From contig CAAGIR010000085.1 in NCBI GenBank assembly GCA_900769975.1, positions 55,508 to 119,507 of the forward strand: DNA of 64,000 bases, in the 5' to 3' direction. The notes under the pieces are model-generated. The model did not search any database, was not told where the DNA came from, and worked only from the letters and a program-made list of their open reading frames with translations. Source of the DNA: Spirochaetia bacterium. Lineage in GTDB: Bacteria; Spirochaetota; Spirochaetia; Treponematales; Treponemataceae. This document shows positions 1 to 8,679 of the stretch, in pieces (positions within the stretch are counted from its first letter, which is position 1; every line of letters starts with the position of its first letter). A program made the translations under genes and the position numbers.

Positions 1-436
1 TTTTGATTCCACTTTATGGGATTACAAAAAATCACCTTTTCAGTCAAAACAACTCGAAAATCCACAAAAAATCCTTCTTTCCGGTACTTTTTGCCTGTCA
101 CAGCTTCCACCAGAAAACATCACGCTTATTCAACAAAAATGCAAATATTACATAAATGAACGCATTTCAAAAGGTCATTTTAAATATCCAAGTGCAGGTT
201 CAGTTTTCAAAAATAATCATGACTTCGGAAAGCCGTCCGGAAAACTTATCGATGAAGCAGGATTAAAAGGACTTGAATATGGTGGTGCACAGATTGCCCC
301 TTTTCACGCAAATTTCATCATAAACAAAAACAATGCCACTTCGCAGGATATAAAAACGCTCGTCAAAAAAGTTCAAAATGAAGTTAAAAATAAATTCGGC
401 TTTAATCTTGAACCAGAAATTCTTTTCCTCGAATAA
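1..436 (+). CDS. murB: UDP-N-acetylenolpyruvoylglucosamine reductase, C-terminal part (cut by window edge)
   Basis: This is the 3' end of murB, which makes the cytoplasmic flavoenzyme that reduces UDP-GlcNAc-enolpyruvate to UDP-MurNAc in peptidoglycan synthesis. Reading from base 2, the frame stays open to a TAA at 434-436. The visible part has the MurB C-terminal domain signature: YPSAGSVFKN, then GKLIDEAGLKG, then GGAQIAPFHANFIIN. The Ser of the AGSVFKN block is the family's proton donor, and the Glu of EPEI near the end matches the conserved C-terminal glutamate. The start and FAD domain lie outside the window. No terminator is evident after the stop. Confidence 0.93.
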   Translation, partial: FDSTLWDYKKSPFQSKQLENPQKILLSGTFCLSQLPPENITLIQQKCKYYINERISKGHFKYPSAGSVFKNNHDFGKPSGKLIDEAGLKGLEYGGAQIAPFHANFIINKNNATSQDIKTLVKKVQNEVKNKFGFNLEPEILFLE

Positions 437-560
437 AACTTTTCATTAACTTCAAAATCTTTTATATCGAAAATATAATATGGACAGTTAGCGATACAAA
501 ACCACTTAAAATCTTCAAAAGCGGCCCAAGCAAACGTTCGTGCAGATTTACATACTAATA

Positions 561-589
561 TTGACAATTTTACAACCAAAAATTATACT
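561..589 (+). promoter_or_regulatory. Sigma-70-type promoter for the cyclic-nucleotide-binding gene
   Basis: TTGACA at 561-566 and TATACT at 584-589 are separated by exactly 17 bp. The predicted transcript start is near 596, about 65 nt before the TTG start codon at 663. Confidence 0.7.
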
Positions 590-662
590 ATAATGATAAT
601 GGAATTTTTGTTGCAAAAACTGTTTCATTGATGGAATTGCAAAATTTCACAAGGAGAAGGCA

Positions 663-1847
663 TTGTTACAATTACAGATGATTAATTTCAAAAAAGGCTC
701 ATATCTCGTTGTTGAAGGTAAACCAAATAACGATATTTTTTACATAATCCAACAAGGAAAAATTGTATATTCAAAATTCATAGATTCTGGTATTTCCACA
801 ATGATGTATGGAACAGGAGATTTTGTCGGAGTTATACCTTGCATGGCAGGACGTCCACAAATGGCAACTGCAATAGCCGAAACTGACACAATTGTGATTT
901 CAATCCGTAAAGAACAATACCCAGAATTAATTGCAAACAACACTCCAGTAGCACTTAAAATCATAAAAAACTTCTCAAACCGCATGAGAACGATGAATGA
1001 AATGCTTTCAAAATTAGCATTAAATTCCGTTGCAAAAGAAAATTACGATCAGATTTTTAATGTTGCATATTTTTATGACAATAAAGGCAGAACAGATTTA
1101 GCAACTTTTGCATATTATCAATTTTTAAAAACAAAACCCATAGGCAAAACAGCAGAATATGCAAAAAAACGTTTTATAACATTAAAACAAAAATCAAATG
1201 CCGTATATTTTGAACCTACAGCCGACATGACCAGAAAATATCCAAAAGATACAATGATATTTTCAGAATCACAAAATGGCGCAGAAATGTTCATCATTCA
1301 AAGCGGCGAAGTTGAAATTTCAAAAGTTGTTCAGGGCAATGAAGTTGTTCTTGCAGTATTAAAAAAAGGTGATATGTTTGGCGAAATGGCATTGCTGGAA
1401 AATAAACCTCGTTCAGCTAGTGCAATTGCCAGAACAGACTGCGTTTTGATGGTTATAAACCGTTCAAATTTCAATCAAATGGTTTCTACACAACCACAAC
1501 TTATTTTTAAACTCACAATCACTTTATCAGAAAGAATCTGGTCAATGTACCGACAGTTGGAAAATGCAAATCTTTCAGATCCAGTTACAAAAATGATAGA
1601 CATGCTTTCACTCCAAATCGAAAAACAAAAAAATGACCAAACAGCACATAGCTTTAATTTACAAACAGATTTTACACCTCAAGATATTTCAAATATGTGT
1701 GCACTTACAAATCAAGTTGCACCAAAAGCTATTTATGATTTTCAAAATTATCAGAATATAAAAATCTTCGATGGAAAAATATTTATAAAAGATGTGCAGG
1801 AACTCATTAAACAGGCAGCATTCTATCGAAAACAAAACTCAAACTAG
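663..1847 (+). CDS. Double cyclic-nucleotide-binding-domain (Crp/Fnr-like) protein
   Basis: This 394-residue protein has two CNB folds. The first spans residues 5-120 and the second about 190-310, where GDMFGEMALLENKPRSASA is a canonical phosphate-binding cassette with the Glu and Arg that hold cAMP or cGMP. Residues 125-185 look like a helical, TPR-like spacer. The C-terminal 70 residues (FTPQDISNMCALT) resemble a Crp-type winged helix, so a transcription regulator is likely but not certain. TTG at 663 is chosen because AAGGAGAAGG ends two bases upstream; the first ATG (678) is too far from it. It has its own promoter at 561-589. The ligand is unknown. Confidence 0.8.
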   Translation: MLQLQMINFKKGSYLVVEGKPNNDIFYIIQQGKIVYSKFIDSGISTMMYGTGDFVGVIPCMAGRPQMATAIAETDTIVISIRKEQYPELIANNTPVALKIIKNFSNRMRTMNEMLSKLALNSVAKENYDQIFNVAYFYDNKGRTDLATFAYYQFLKTKPIGKTAEYAKKRFITLKQKSNAVYFEPTADMTRKYPKDTMIFSESQNGAEMFIIQSGEVEISKVVQGNEVVLAVLKKGDMFGEMALLENKPRSASAIARTDCVLMVINRSNFNQMVSTQPQLIFKLTITLSERIWSMYRQLENANLSDPVTKMIDMLSLQIEKQKNDQTAHSFNLQTDFTPQDISNMCALTNQVAPKAIYDFQNYQNIKIFDGKIFIKDVQELIKQAAFYRKQNSN

Positions 1848-1912
1848 AAAACACACAGACTAATTGTCAAATTCTCTAAAAACTTTTTGTTTTATTCCGA
1901 TAATAAAAATAT

Positions 1913-2458
1913 ATGTTAACGACAAAAAAAACTATAGTTTTATTACAAATATTACTGTTTTCACTTTTTCTTTTTGCAGCAGACTACCCAAAAGGCTACA
2001 AAGGAATAAAACTTGGCATGACTTTCGAAGAAACAAAAGAAGCCCTCTTAAAAGATTCCGATTTCGGATATCATGGCGAACGAGATGTTTCCCTCATTCC
2101 TGACACAAACAAAACATTAATTGAAACAGACGCAAATTACGGTCATGGTTCCAACTTCCTTGAACGATGCTGGTTCCAATTCTACGACGATTCACTTTTT
2201 ATCATCACAATAAATGTCAATCAGCAAAAAATGGATTATTACAGCATGTTTATCACTTTATGCAAAAAATACGGTGAACCAACAGATTTTAATCCGCAAA
2301 AAGCAACATGGCAGTCTCAGGACGTAACTTTCACACTTGAAAAACCGCTTACTTTAAAATATATTGATAATGAAGTTTTCGATATGACACAAAATTACTC
2401 GAATATAAATGCTTCACCAACAGAAATCACACAACAAATGTTTTTGGACGAATTATAA
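1913..2458 (+). CDS. Exported protein of unknown function
   Basis: This is a 181-residue protein with an N-terminal Lys patch and a hydrophobic stretch (about residues 8-22) ending in FAA, consistent with a type I signal peptide. The mature part starts YPKGYKGIKLGMTFEETKEA, a pattern seen in small periplasmic proteins in which GM(T/S)xxE marks a repeated unit. I do not recognise a defined function. There is no Shine-Dalgarno sequence. A GATAAT hexamer ends 8 nt before the ATG, but no good -35 box accompanies it. The stop codon overlaps the start of the next gene (TAATG), so the two are probably cotranslated. Confidence 0.7.
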   Translation: MLTTKKTIVLLQILLFSLFLFAADYPKGYKGIKLGMTFEETKEALLKDSDFGYHGERDVSLIPDTNKTLIETDANYGHGSNFLERCWFQFYDDSLFIITINVNQQKMDYYSMFITLCKKYGEPTDFNPQKATWQSQDVTFTLEKPLTLKYIDNEVFDMTQNYSNINASPTEITQQMFLDEL

Positions 2459-2910
2459 TGAATACAAATTACAAAAACCGAATTTTAATTTTTTTTCTGT
2501 TTACGCTTTTTACTTTCACAACATCTTGTAAAACACAGAAATTACAGACAAAAGATCTTATCATAACCACAACAGACAATCGTTCCATAACGGTTAATGC
2601 CGAAATTGCAAAAACCCCCGAAGAAAGAAACTTTGGTTTTATGGAAAGAAAAAAAATCCCCTATGGAACTGGCATGATTTTCATTTTCGAAAACGACCAG
2701 CAGCTTTCTTTTTGGATGAAAAACACACCGCACCCGCTTTCAATCGCCTACATTGACTCGAAAGGCAAAATTCGTGAAATTTACGATATGAAACCATACA
2801 GTCTTTCTTCAATTCAAAGCACAGTTTCTGTCAGATATGCATTAGAAGTTCCTCAAGGATGGTTTGAAAAAAACGGAATTACACCAGGAGCAACAATCAC
2901 ACTTCCATAA
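2458..2910 (+). CDS. DUF192 family lipoprotein
   Basis: This 150-residue protein has a hydrophobic N-terminus followed by TTSC at residues 21-24, a plausible lipobox with Cys24 as the lipid attachment site. The body matches the DUF192 family: an N-terminal strand region, then RNFGFMERKKIPYGTGMIFIF, then the conserved FWMKNT block and a closing ...PGATITLP. DUF192 proteins are small beta-barrel proteins of unclear function, often exported. It is translationally coupled to the preceding exported protein through a TAATG overlap, suggesting a shared envelope role. Confidence 0.82.
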   Translation: MNTNYKNRILIFFLFTLFTFTTSCKTQKLQTKDLIITTTDNRSITVNAEIAKTPEERNFGFMERKKIPYGTGMIFIFENDQQLSFWMKNTPHPLSIAYIDSKGKIREIYDMKPYSLSSIQSTVSVRYALEVPQGWFEKNGITPGATITLP

Positions 2911-2943
2911 AATTACACAAAATCCATCTCAAACATTTAATAA

Positions 2944-4092
2944 TTATTCCTTTTCAAGTTTCAACAATTCATTTGCCGCAATCTTATCTTTTGGATCAAA
3001 TTCCAAAACTGCCGTAAAATAATTCCTAGCCTGCTGTTTATCACCCTGCGCCAAAGCCAAAAAGCCCAAATTTGAAATTATTTTTGTATTTTCACTGTCC
3101 ATTTCAAAAGCTTTCATTAAACACTTTTTAGCTTCATCAAAGTTTTCTTCTTTAATATAACACAAAGACAATTCATTATATGTATCAGGATTTGAATCAC
3201 CGCCACATTTTAACGCTTCTTCAAATGCAAGTTTTGCGTCAGAATATCTTTCCAGTCTTCTTAATCCCCATCCCAACAAAAACCATGCATTCCAAACTTT
3301 AGAATTGTTTACTAGAAATTTTCTGATTTCTTCTATACCTTTTTCTTCTTCTCCATTTTTTATAAAAGAATACGCTCTTGTAAACGCTTCATCATCAATA
3401 TTCTGATTTGAAATATTATTGACAATCTCCTGAGCCCGTTCTTTTTTATAAACGCCGTTTTCACCCATTTCTTCATCACTTAAATCACAAGTCAATGCAA
3501 TGTAAGTTTCGAAGGCATCTTTTGCTTCCCTATAACGATGTTGTTTCATAAAATAAAAACCAGCATTAAAAAAAGCATCTGCCAAAGGAGGATCTGCTTC
3601 CATCGCTTCATTATAATAAGAAAGTGCATCAGCATCATAAGCATCGGCATCTTCGTTTAATCCAGCATTTCTATATGAATCTGCCCGCTGGTCCAAAAAC
3701 AAAGCCATATTCAAAGTAATAGCTACATCTTCAGGATCAAGCCCTTTCAAAGCCAGGAAAATTTCTTCTGCCAAATCAAAATCTTCGTTTTTTGTTTTTA
3801 AAATAGCCGCTTCACACAATTCCTTTTTGATGTTCGGCTTTACCTTCATAATGATATTTCTATAATAATCCAAATTTTCATTTTTCTTATCGTAGGCTAG
3901 AACCGTCAAAATACCGGCTAAAATCTGTTCTGTAGTAATTTCATTCGGATTAAAATCGCCAGGATCTTCGTTAATCTTTTTTTGCACAGGCAATTGAATA
4001 GAAGTATCAATTTTAAAAGCATTGTCAGATTGTATAAAATCTTTAGGTACAGAAATATAATAAATGGATTCTAAAGGATTATTAGTGTTCAT
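2944..4092 (-). CDS. Tetratricopeptide-repeat protein
   Basis: This is a 382-residue soluble protein of TPR helices. Clear repeats lie in the C-terminal half (for example WNAWFLLGWGLRRLERYSDAKLAFEEAL, read as consecutive 34-residue units to the end) and around residues 160-210. No signal peptide or membrane segment is visible. The start is placed at 4092 (MNTNNPLES) because AAAAGGAAAAAAAATG supplies a ribosome site; an upstream in-frame ATG at 4140 would overlap the PilZ gene by 20 bases. It follows the PilZ gene by 28 nt, so the two are probably one operon. A scaffold role in cyclic-di-GMP-linked signalling is inference from context. Confidence 0.8.
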   Translation of the reverse strand: MNTNNPLESIYYISVPKDFIQSDNAFKIDTSIQLPVQKKINEDPGDFNPNEITTEQILAGILTVLAYDKKNENLDYYRNIIMKVKPNIKKELCEAAILKTKNEDFDLAEEIFLALKGLDPEDVAITLNMALFLDQRADSYRNAGLNEDADAYDADALSYYNEAMEADPPLADAFFNAGFYFMKQHRYREAKDAFETYIALTCDLSDEEMGENGVYKKERAQEIVNNISNQNIDDEAFTRAYSFIKNGEEEKGIEEIRKFLVNNSKVWNAWFLLGWGLRRLERYSDAKLAFEEALKCGGDSNPDTYNELSLCYIKEENFDEAKKCLMKAFEMDSENTKIISNLGFLALAQGDKQQARNYFTAVLEFDPKDKIAANELLKLEKE

Positions 4093-4120
4093 TTTTTTTC
4101 CTTTTGATGTGATTTTAAAA

Positions 4121-5137
4121 TTATTCAGACTTTGTTTCAACAGATTCTTTTTCTTGTGTTATAGGGCTTTCAGATTTTTCACTTTCCACAGGATTTGACT
4201 CACCATTTTCTGTTTGAGTTTGTACTTGATTCTGTTCACTTTGGTTTTCTGTCTGCTTATTTTTTTGTTGTAATTGCACTTTTTTGTCTATTACAGAATC
4301 AGCAGGATTTACTTTATTTTTTTCCTGTTTTTGCAGCAAAGTTTTTCTCGAAGAAGTTAAATAATCATTTATATGAAATTTATAGCTCATCGGAACAAGT
4401 TCCTGAATATATTCCACAGTGATAATTGATATATCTTTTCGTCCTGGCAAAAATGAAGCTTCATTAATAATTCCTTTCAATGAAATCTGTTCATTATTGT
4501 CATTAAACAAAAGCCTTAATTCAACTTCTTTCTTTTCAAGAAATTTCGGTATACCCACAAGAAGCAAGGTAACTCCGCCAAAACTAATATCTTTAATTAT
4601 GCATTTTCTAGGCACATTTTGAATATAAATATAAGTTTCTTCTTTTGGAATAGAAAGTAATCTCAGACTTTCAGAATTAATCATTATTTTTTGTTTATTC
4701 TGAATTTTGAAATTTTCATTTACTTCTACAAATTCGCCTAATTTTAAAATTAAATCATCAGGCGGACGCTGCGTAAATTCAAGTGTTACAAGAGCTAAAT
4801 CACCTTTATCCTGATATTTTTCAATTTTGATAACATTACAAGTAACAAAAAATTGGATTTTTCCAGTCTGTTCAAAAAAACCGTATCTTAAACTTACATT
4901 TACATCATTTTTTTTACGTAAAATTTCAAATATGCCACATGACGTTCCAACAATTATTTTCGCCTGCTGTAATGACGATGAATTTATAATACAAGGCCAC
5001 TGTCCACCATTACATTTTAAATATATTTCTCGAGGATCTAATTTTAATGTTTTTATATTTGCTTTCGAAAATATTACTTCTTTATCTCTAAAATAATCAT
5101 AATATTTTGAAGTCTTTAAACTTGTTGCAACGCTCAT
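4121..5137 (-). CDS. PilZ-domain cyclic-di-GMP receptor-like protein
   Basis: This 338-residue protein has an N-terminal beta-rich domain of the treponeme PilZ-associated type (about residues 1-140). A PilZ core follows at about 165-250, containing VPRKCIIKDISFGGV; this has the Arg-rich stretch followed by the (D/N)xSxxG motif that binds c-di-GMP. The last 75 residues are a Gln/Glu/Lys-rich disordered tail. It is followed by a TPR gene. It has no ribosome-binding site; instead a -10 box ends 7 nt before the ATG, suggesting leaderless translation. Only one arginine precedes the motif, so ligand binding needs confirmation. Confidence 0.78.
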   Translation of the reverse strand: MSVATSLKTSKYYDYFRDKEVIFSKANIKTLKLDPREIYLKCNGGQWPCIINSSSLQQAKIIVGTSCGIFEILRKKNDVNVSLRYGFFEQTGKIQFFVTCNVIKIEKYQDKGDLALVTLEFTQRPPDDLILKLGEFVEVNENFKIQNKQKIMINSESLRLLSIPKEETYIYIQNVPRKCIIKDISFGGVTLLLVGIPKFLEKKEVELRLLFNDNNEQISLKGIINEASFLPGRKDISIITVEYIQELVPMSYKFHINDYLTSSRKTLLQKQEKNKVNPADSVIDKKVQLQQKNKQTENQSEQNQVQTQTENGESNPVESEKSESPITQEKESVETKSE

Positions 5138-5144
5138 CTAAAAC

Positions 5145-5173
5145 ATTTTACCTTATAAATCATTTTGTGGCAA
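5145..5173 (-). promoter_or_regulatory. Promoter abutting the PilZ gene start (leaderless type)
   Basis: On the minus strand TTGCCA (5173-5168), a 17-bp spacer and TAAAAT (5150-5145) are followed after 7 nt by the ATG at 5137. Transcription would start at or within one base of the start codon. Confidence 0.65.
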
Positions 5174-5213
5174 TAATATTTACAATATCTAAAAAAAAAG
5201 TTTAAAAAAATTT

Positions 5214-5260
5214 GGGACTGTTTTAAAACTTTTACAAAGAAAATGTTTTAGAACAGTCCC
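5214..5260 (-). terminator. Rho-independent terminator at the end of the ribosomal block
   Basis: The arms at 5214-5229 and 5245-5260 pair over 16 bp with one G-U. On the minus strand the hairpin is followed by AAATTTTTTT. It lies 23 bases past the stop of the zinc-ribbon gene and before the PilZ promoter. Confidence 0.85.
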
Positions 5261-5282
5261 TTCAGTTTGTAATTAAGTTTTA

Positions 5283-5510
5283 TTATTCAGCAGAAGCTTC
5301 TGGTGCAGCTGATTCATTTACAGGAGCAGAAGCAGCTTTTCTTGCTTTGTTTTTTAAATTTGCGTTACAAAACTTACAAACATTTACAGTTTGACCATTA
5401 ATTTCCTTTTCCCAAAGAACTTTAATATCTGTTTTTCCACAAATGGCACAAGTTCCTCTTCCGTGTGCAGGTAATGATCTAATTCCAGATCCACGATGGT
5501 TCTTTGACAT
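5283..5510 (-). CDS. Small zinc-ribbon protein at the end of the alpha operon
   Basis: This is a 75-residue basic protein with CAIC at residues 21-24 and CKFC at about 46-49, a four-cysteine zinc ribbon. An Arg/Gly/His-rich N-terminus precedes it, and a Lys/Ala-rich then acidic tail follows. AAGGAGATCGAT gives a good ribosome site. It starts 18 nt after rplQ and ends just before the operon terminator, so it is cotranscribed with rpoA and rplQ. I do not recognise the family by name. Size, charge and position suggest a ribosome- or RNA-associated protein; this is inference. Confidence 0.75.
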   Translation of the reverse strand: MSKNHRGSGIRSLPAHGRGTCAICGKTDIKVLWEKEINGQTVNVCKFCNANLKNKARKAASAPVNESAAPEASAE

Positions 5511-5528
5511 ATCGATCTCCTTATCCGC

Positions 5529-6005
5529 TTAGTTAGCACTAGCTTCTTCAGCAGTTGCTTTTTTTGCTTTTGTCGATTTCTTTGCTTTTGGTTCTCCAGA
5601 ATCAGCAGCTTTCTTTGAAGATTTTTCTTCCTTTGCTTCTGAATCAAGTTTATAATCAACCAATTCAAGAATTACAACATCAGCAGCATCACCTTGACGA
5701 TATCCCAATTTGAGAACACGTGTATAGCCACCATTTCTTTCTTTCATGCGTGGACTAATTTCAGTGAAAAGTTTGTTCAAAATTTTTTCGTCTTGAATAA
5801 ACTTAGCCACTTCACGTCTATTGTGAACTGTATCTTCTTTAGCTCTAGTAATAAGCTTTTCAGCAGATTTTCTTACTTCAAGAGCTTTTGATTTAGTTGT
5901 AGTAATACGCTCATATCTAAAAAGCGATGTTACCATATTTCGTGACATAGCACGTCGATGTGCTGTGGTACGTGAAAGCGGATTAAAACCATTCTTATGA
6001 TTCAT
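5529..6005 (-). CDS. rplQ: Large-subunit ribosomal protein bL17
   Basis: This 158-residue protein begins [36 protein letters not shown], the conserved bL17 N-terminus. bL17 sits near the exit tunnel of the large subunit. The core ends near residue 120, so the Lys/Ala/Ser/Glu-rich last 35 residues are a lineage extension. The ATG lies inside the end of rpoA (11-base overlap), indicating translational coupling. Confidence 0.97.
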   Translation of the reverse strand: MNHKNGFNPLSRTTAHRRAMSRNMVTSLFRYERITTTKSKALEVRKSAEKLITRAKEDTVHNRREVAKFIQDEKILNKLFTEISPRMKERNGGYTRVLKLGYRQGDAADVVILELVDYKLDSEAKEEKSSKKAADSGEPKAKKSTKAKKATAEEASAN

Positions 6006-7050
6006 CGTTCTCTTCCTTCTGCTTTGTTAAGTTGGCAGCTAATTTAAGATGACTATAGTCTGTCATTCCAAGAGTAAGACCCCATTCCTGAAGCTTCTCT
6101 TTTATTTCCTGCAGACTTTTCTTTCCAAAGTTTCTAGTCTTTGTAATGTCTTCTTCAGTTTTTTGTGTTAATTCGCCGATTGTACGAATATTTGCATTCT
6201 TTAAACAATTTGATGAACGAACAGAAAGTTCCAATTCTTCTACTGGTGTTTTAAGTAATGTGGAAATTCTTTTATCGCCTTCATCACTATCATCTGTTCC
6301 AATTTCTTCTTTATCATTAAAGTTTATAAATACAGCAAAATGATCTTTTGCTATTTTCGCAGCTTCAGATAAAGCATCGTCTGGAGTAATTGTTCCATCC
6401 GTCCAAACTTCAAGAACTAACTTATCATAGTCATTTCTTTGTCCAACACGACATGGTTCAATAGAATATTTTACTTTTGGAACAGGAGTGAAAATGGCAT
6501 CCATAGGAATTGTTCCAACAACTTCTATGTAATGTTCATTAGTTTCCGCTGGTACATAACCTCTACCAAGATCCACTTGAATTTCTATATCAAGATGTGC
6601 ACCTTCCATCATTGTAAAAACAACTTTGTCTTTAGTCATAACTTCAAGAAGGCCTTCTTTTTCGAAGTCATTACTTTTTACTACACCAGGACCTTTGAAT
6701 TCAAACTGAATTGTATTCTGTTCTTGTTCTTCAGGTAATCGCAAACGAATCATTTTGAGAGTATTAATAATTTCCAATGTATCTTCAGCAACATTTGGAA
6801 TTGCTTCAAATTCACTTGAAATTACATGTGATAATCCATTCTCATCATAAGAAGTTATACGAATTGATGTAATCGCATATCCTTGAATAGATGACAACAA
6901 TACTCTTCTTAAAGTATTTCCAACTGTTGTACCAAACCCAGTTTCAAAGGGATATGCAGTAAACTTTCCGTAATTCGGATTTGTACTAACGTGTTCAAAT
7001 GAAATGCCTTTAGGTCTTTTAAAACCTTTAAGCAAATTTTTACGAGCCAT
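5995..7050 (-). CDS. rpoA: RNA polymerase alpha subunit
   Basis: This 351-residue protein has the alpha N-terminal assembly domain ([16 protein letters not shown] near residue 45, the dimer interface) and the C-terminal domain. In the latter, [17 protein letters not shown] carries the Arg and Asn/Leu residues that contact UP elements and activators. A charged linker near 245-260 joins the two. It lies 15 nt after rpsD and overlaps rplQ by 11 bases, the standard end of the alpha operon. Confidence 0.98.
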   Translation of the reverse strand: MARKNLLKGFKRPKGISFEHVSTNPNYGKFTAYPFETGFGTTVGNTLRRVLLSSIQGYAITSIRITSYDENGLSHVISSEFEAIPNVAEDTLEIINTLKMIRLRLPEEQEQNTIQFEFKGPGVVKSNDFEKEGLLEVMTKDKVVFTMMEGAHLDIEIQVDLGRGYVPAETNEHYIEVVGTIPMDAIFTPVPKVKYSIEPCRVGQRNDYDKLVLEVWTDGTITPDDALSEAAKIAKDHFAVFINFNDKEEIGTDDSDEGDKRISTLLKTPVEELELSVRSSNCLKNANIRTIGELTQKTEEDITKTRNFGKKSLQEIKEKLQEWGLTLGMTDYSHLKLAANLTKQKEENDES

Positions 7051-7065
7051 CTGAACTCCTTTTTA

Positions 7066-7647
7066 CTATTTAGAGTAATATTCAACGATAAGGTTTTCCT
7101 GAACTGCATAATCAATATCTGATTTTGTAGCCAAGCTTACAACCTTTCCAGTAAAATTATCTTTATCTGCCTCAAGCCATCCTGGAACAACTACATCATT
7201 GTTAGCAACGATAAGTTTTTTAATTCCTGAATTTTCTTTTACAGTGATAACGTCTCCAACTTTAACAAGGTAAGAAGGAATAGAAACCTTAGAACCATTC
7301 AAAAGAATATGTCCATGATTTACCATCTGTCTTGCTTGTTTACGTGTTTTTGCAAATCCTAAACGATATACAACATTATCCAGTCTTGATTCAAGAATCT
7401 GAAGAAGCATTTCTCCAGTAATTCCATCTTTCTTTGTAGCCATAACATAGTATTTGTGGAATTGTTTTTCCATAACACCATATATAAAGCGTACTTTCTG
7501 TTTTTCAGCAAGATGAAGTCCATATTCAGATTTTTTACGTCTTACATCTTTCTGATGTCTTTTTGTTTCTTTTGTATATCCCATCACAACTGGATTAATA
7601 CCCAAAGATTTACATCTTTTCAAAAGTGGTTGTGTACTTTTTCCCAT
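7066..7647 (-). CDS. rpsD: Small-subunit ribosomal protein uS4
   Basis: This 193-residue S4 has the S4 RNA-binding domain at about residues 85-150 (LESRLDNVVYRLGFAKTRKQARQMVNHGHI). The N-terminal region (KRCKSLGINPV) has no CxxC zinc finger, so this is the zinc-independent type. S4 nucleates assembly of the 30S body and in many bacteria represses the alpha operon. It is flanked by rpsK (21 nt) and rpoA (15 nt). Confidence 0.97.
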   Translation of the reverse strand: MGKSTQPLLKRCKSLGINPVVMGYTKETKRHQKDVRRKKSEYGLHLAEKQKVRFIYGVMEKQFHKYYVMATKKDGITGEMLLQILESRLDNVVYRLGFAKTRKQARQMVNHGHILLNGSKVSIPSYLVKVGDVITVKENSGIKKLIVANNDVVVPGWLEADKDNFTGKVVSLATKSDIDYAVQENLIVEYYSK

Positions 7648-7668
7648 AATAGATCTCCTCTACAATAA

Positions 7669-8049
7669 TTACATACGTCGTGTTTTACGTGGACGACAGC
7701 CATTATGAGGAATTGGAGTTACATCAGAAATAGATTTAACTTTTAATCCCATAGCACCAATAGAACGGATTGCGTTTTCACGACCCATTCCAGGTCCTTT
7801 TACATATACATGAACTTCACGTAATCCGTAACTTGCAGCTTTCTGCAAAGCAGTTTCTGCTACAGACTGTGCGGCAAAAGGAGTAGATTTTTTTGCTCCT
7901 CGGAAACCAAGTCCACCAGAAGATGCCCATGACAAAGCATTTCCTTTCATATCTGTTACAGTTACGATAGTATTATTGAACGTAGCCTGGATATAAACAT
8001 TTCCTTCGTATACGCTCTTTTTTTCCTTTCGTTTTTTAACGGTAGCCAT
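7669..8049 (-). CDS. rpsK: Small-subunit ribosomal protein uS11
   Basis: This 126-residue S11 shows [35 protein letters not shown] and the C-terminal [14 protein letters not shown] signature. It lines the 30S platform next to the E-site mRNA channel. AGGCGGAGGATAAATA precedes the ATG, and it follows rpsM by 15 nt. Confidence 0.98.
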   Translation of the reverse strand: MATVKKRKEKKSVYEGNVYIQATFNNTIVTVTDMKGNALSWASSGGLGFRGAKKSTPFAAQSVAETALQKAASYGLREVHVYVKGPGMGRENAIRSIGAMGLKVKSISDVTPIPHNGCRPRKTRRM

Positions 8050-8064
8050 TATTTATCCTCCGCC

Positions 8065-8433
8065 TTATGCTTTCTTCTTATTAGCAACAGTCTTCTTTTT
8101 ACCCTTTCGAGTACGTGCATTTGTACGAGTTCTCTGACCACGTACAGGAAGACCTCTCTTATGACGAAGACCACGATAGCAACCAATATCCATCAAACGT
8201 TTTAAATTAAGACCAATTTCTGAACGTAAACGTCCTTCTGTCTTGTAATTTGCGTCGATGATTTCACGAATTTTTGCCAATTCATCTTGAGTAAGATCGT
8301 TTGCCATTTTCATTGGATCAATCTTAGCTTCTTCACAGATTTTTGCTGCTGATGAACGACCGATACCATAAATATAAGTTAATGCGGTACCTACATGTTT
8401 GTTTGGGATATCTACACCCGCAATTCGAGCCAT
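8065..8433 (-). CDS. rpsM: Small-subunit ribosomal protein uS13
   Basis: This 122-residue S13 begins [25 protein letters not shown], with the helix-two-turn-helix core. The basic C-terminal tail, ending [20 protein letters not shown], reaches the P-site tRNA. It has a good ribosome site (AAGGAGAAACAG). It is the first gene after rpmJ in the alpha operon order M-K-D-rpoA-Q. Confidence 0.98.
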   Translation of the reverse strand: MARIAGVDIPNKHVGTALTYIYGIGRSSAAKICEEAKIDPMKMANDLTQDELAKIREIIDANYKTEGRLRSEIGLNLKRLMDIGCYRGLRHKRGLPVRGQRTRTNARTRKGKKKTVANKKKA

Positions 8434-8450
8434 CTGTTTCTCCTTAAGCC

Positions 8451-8564
8451 TTAGCCCTGTCTCTGTTTATGTTTTGGGTTTGTACAAATGATACGGATAA
8501 TACCATTTCTTTTTATAACCTTACATTTATCACAGATAGGTTTTACACTGGTTCGTACTTTCAT
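8451..8564 (-). CDS. rpmJ: Large-subunit ribosomal protein bL36 (zinc-binding form)
   Basis: This short gene encodes 37 residues starting [20 protein letters not shown] and ending PKHKQRQG. Cys11, Cys14, Cys27 and His32 form the C+ zinc site of bL36. The start at 8564 has GGGGGC 5 nt upstream. It is the usual linker between secY and rpsM; the map and infA genes often found here are absent. Confidence 0.95.
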   Translation of the reverse strand: MKVRTSVKPICDKCKVIKRNGIIRIICTNPKHKQRQG

Positions 8565-8586
8565 AAAAAGCCCCCATGAGAATATT

Positions 8587-8625
8587 CACTGAACTCTAGC
8601 ACCTCGCAATGAGAGCAGTTCAGTG
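8587..8625 (-). promoter_or_regulatory. Hairpin in the secY-rpmJ spacer
   Basis: CACTGAACT (8587-8595) and AGTTCAGTG (8617-8625) pair perfectly over 9 bp, and the pairing continues as CTCT/AGAG with one bulge. No T-run follows on the minus strand. It is more likely a processing or regulatory structure ahead of rpmJ-rpsM than a terminator. Confidence 0.5.
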
Positions 8626-8679
8626 GCTAATATAATAGCACATATTCCCATATCTTTTCTACTACTAATTCACGAATTT

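Noticed and set aside
1888..1912. Leaderless promoter for the exported protein at 1913
   Set aside because: GATAAT ends 8 nt before the ATG, but no acceptable -35 lies at 16-18 bp, so it was not counted in the leaderless class.
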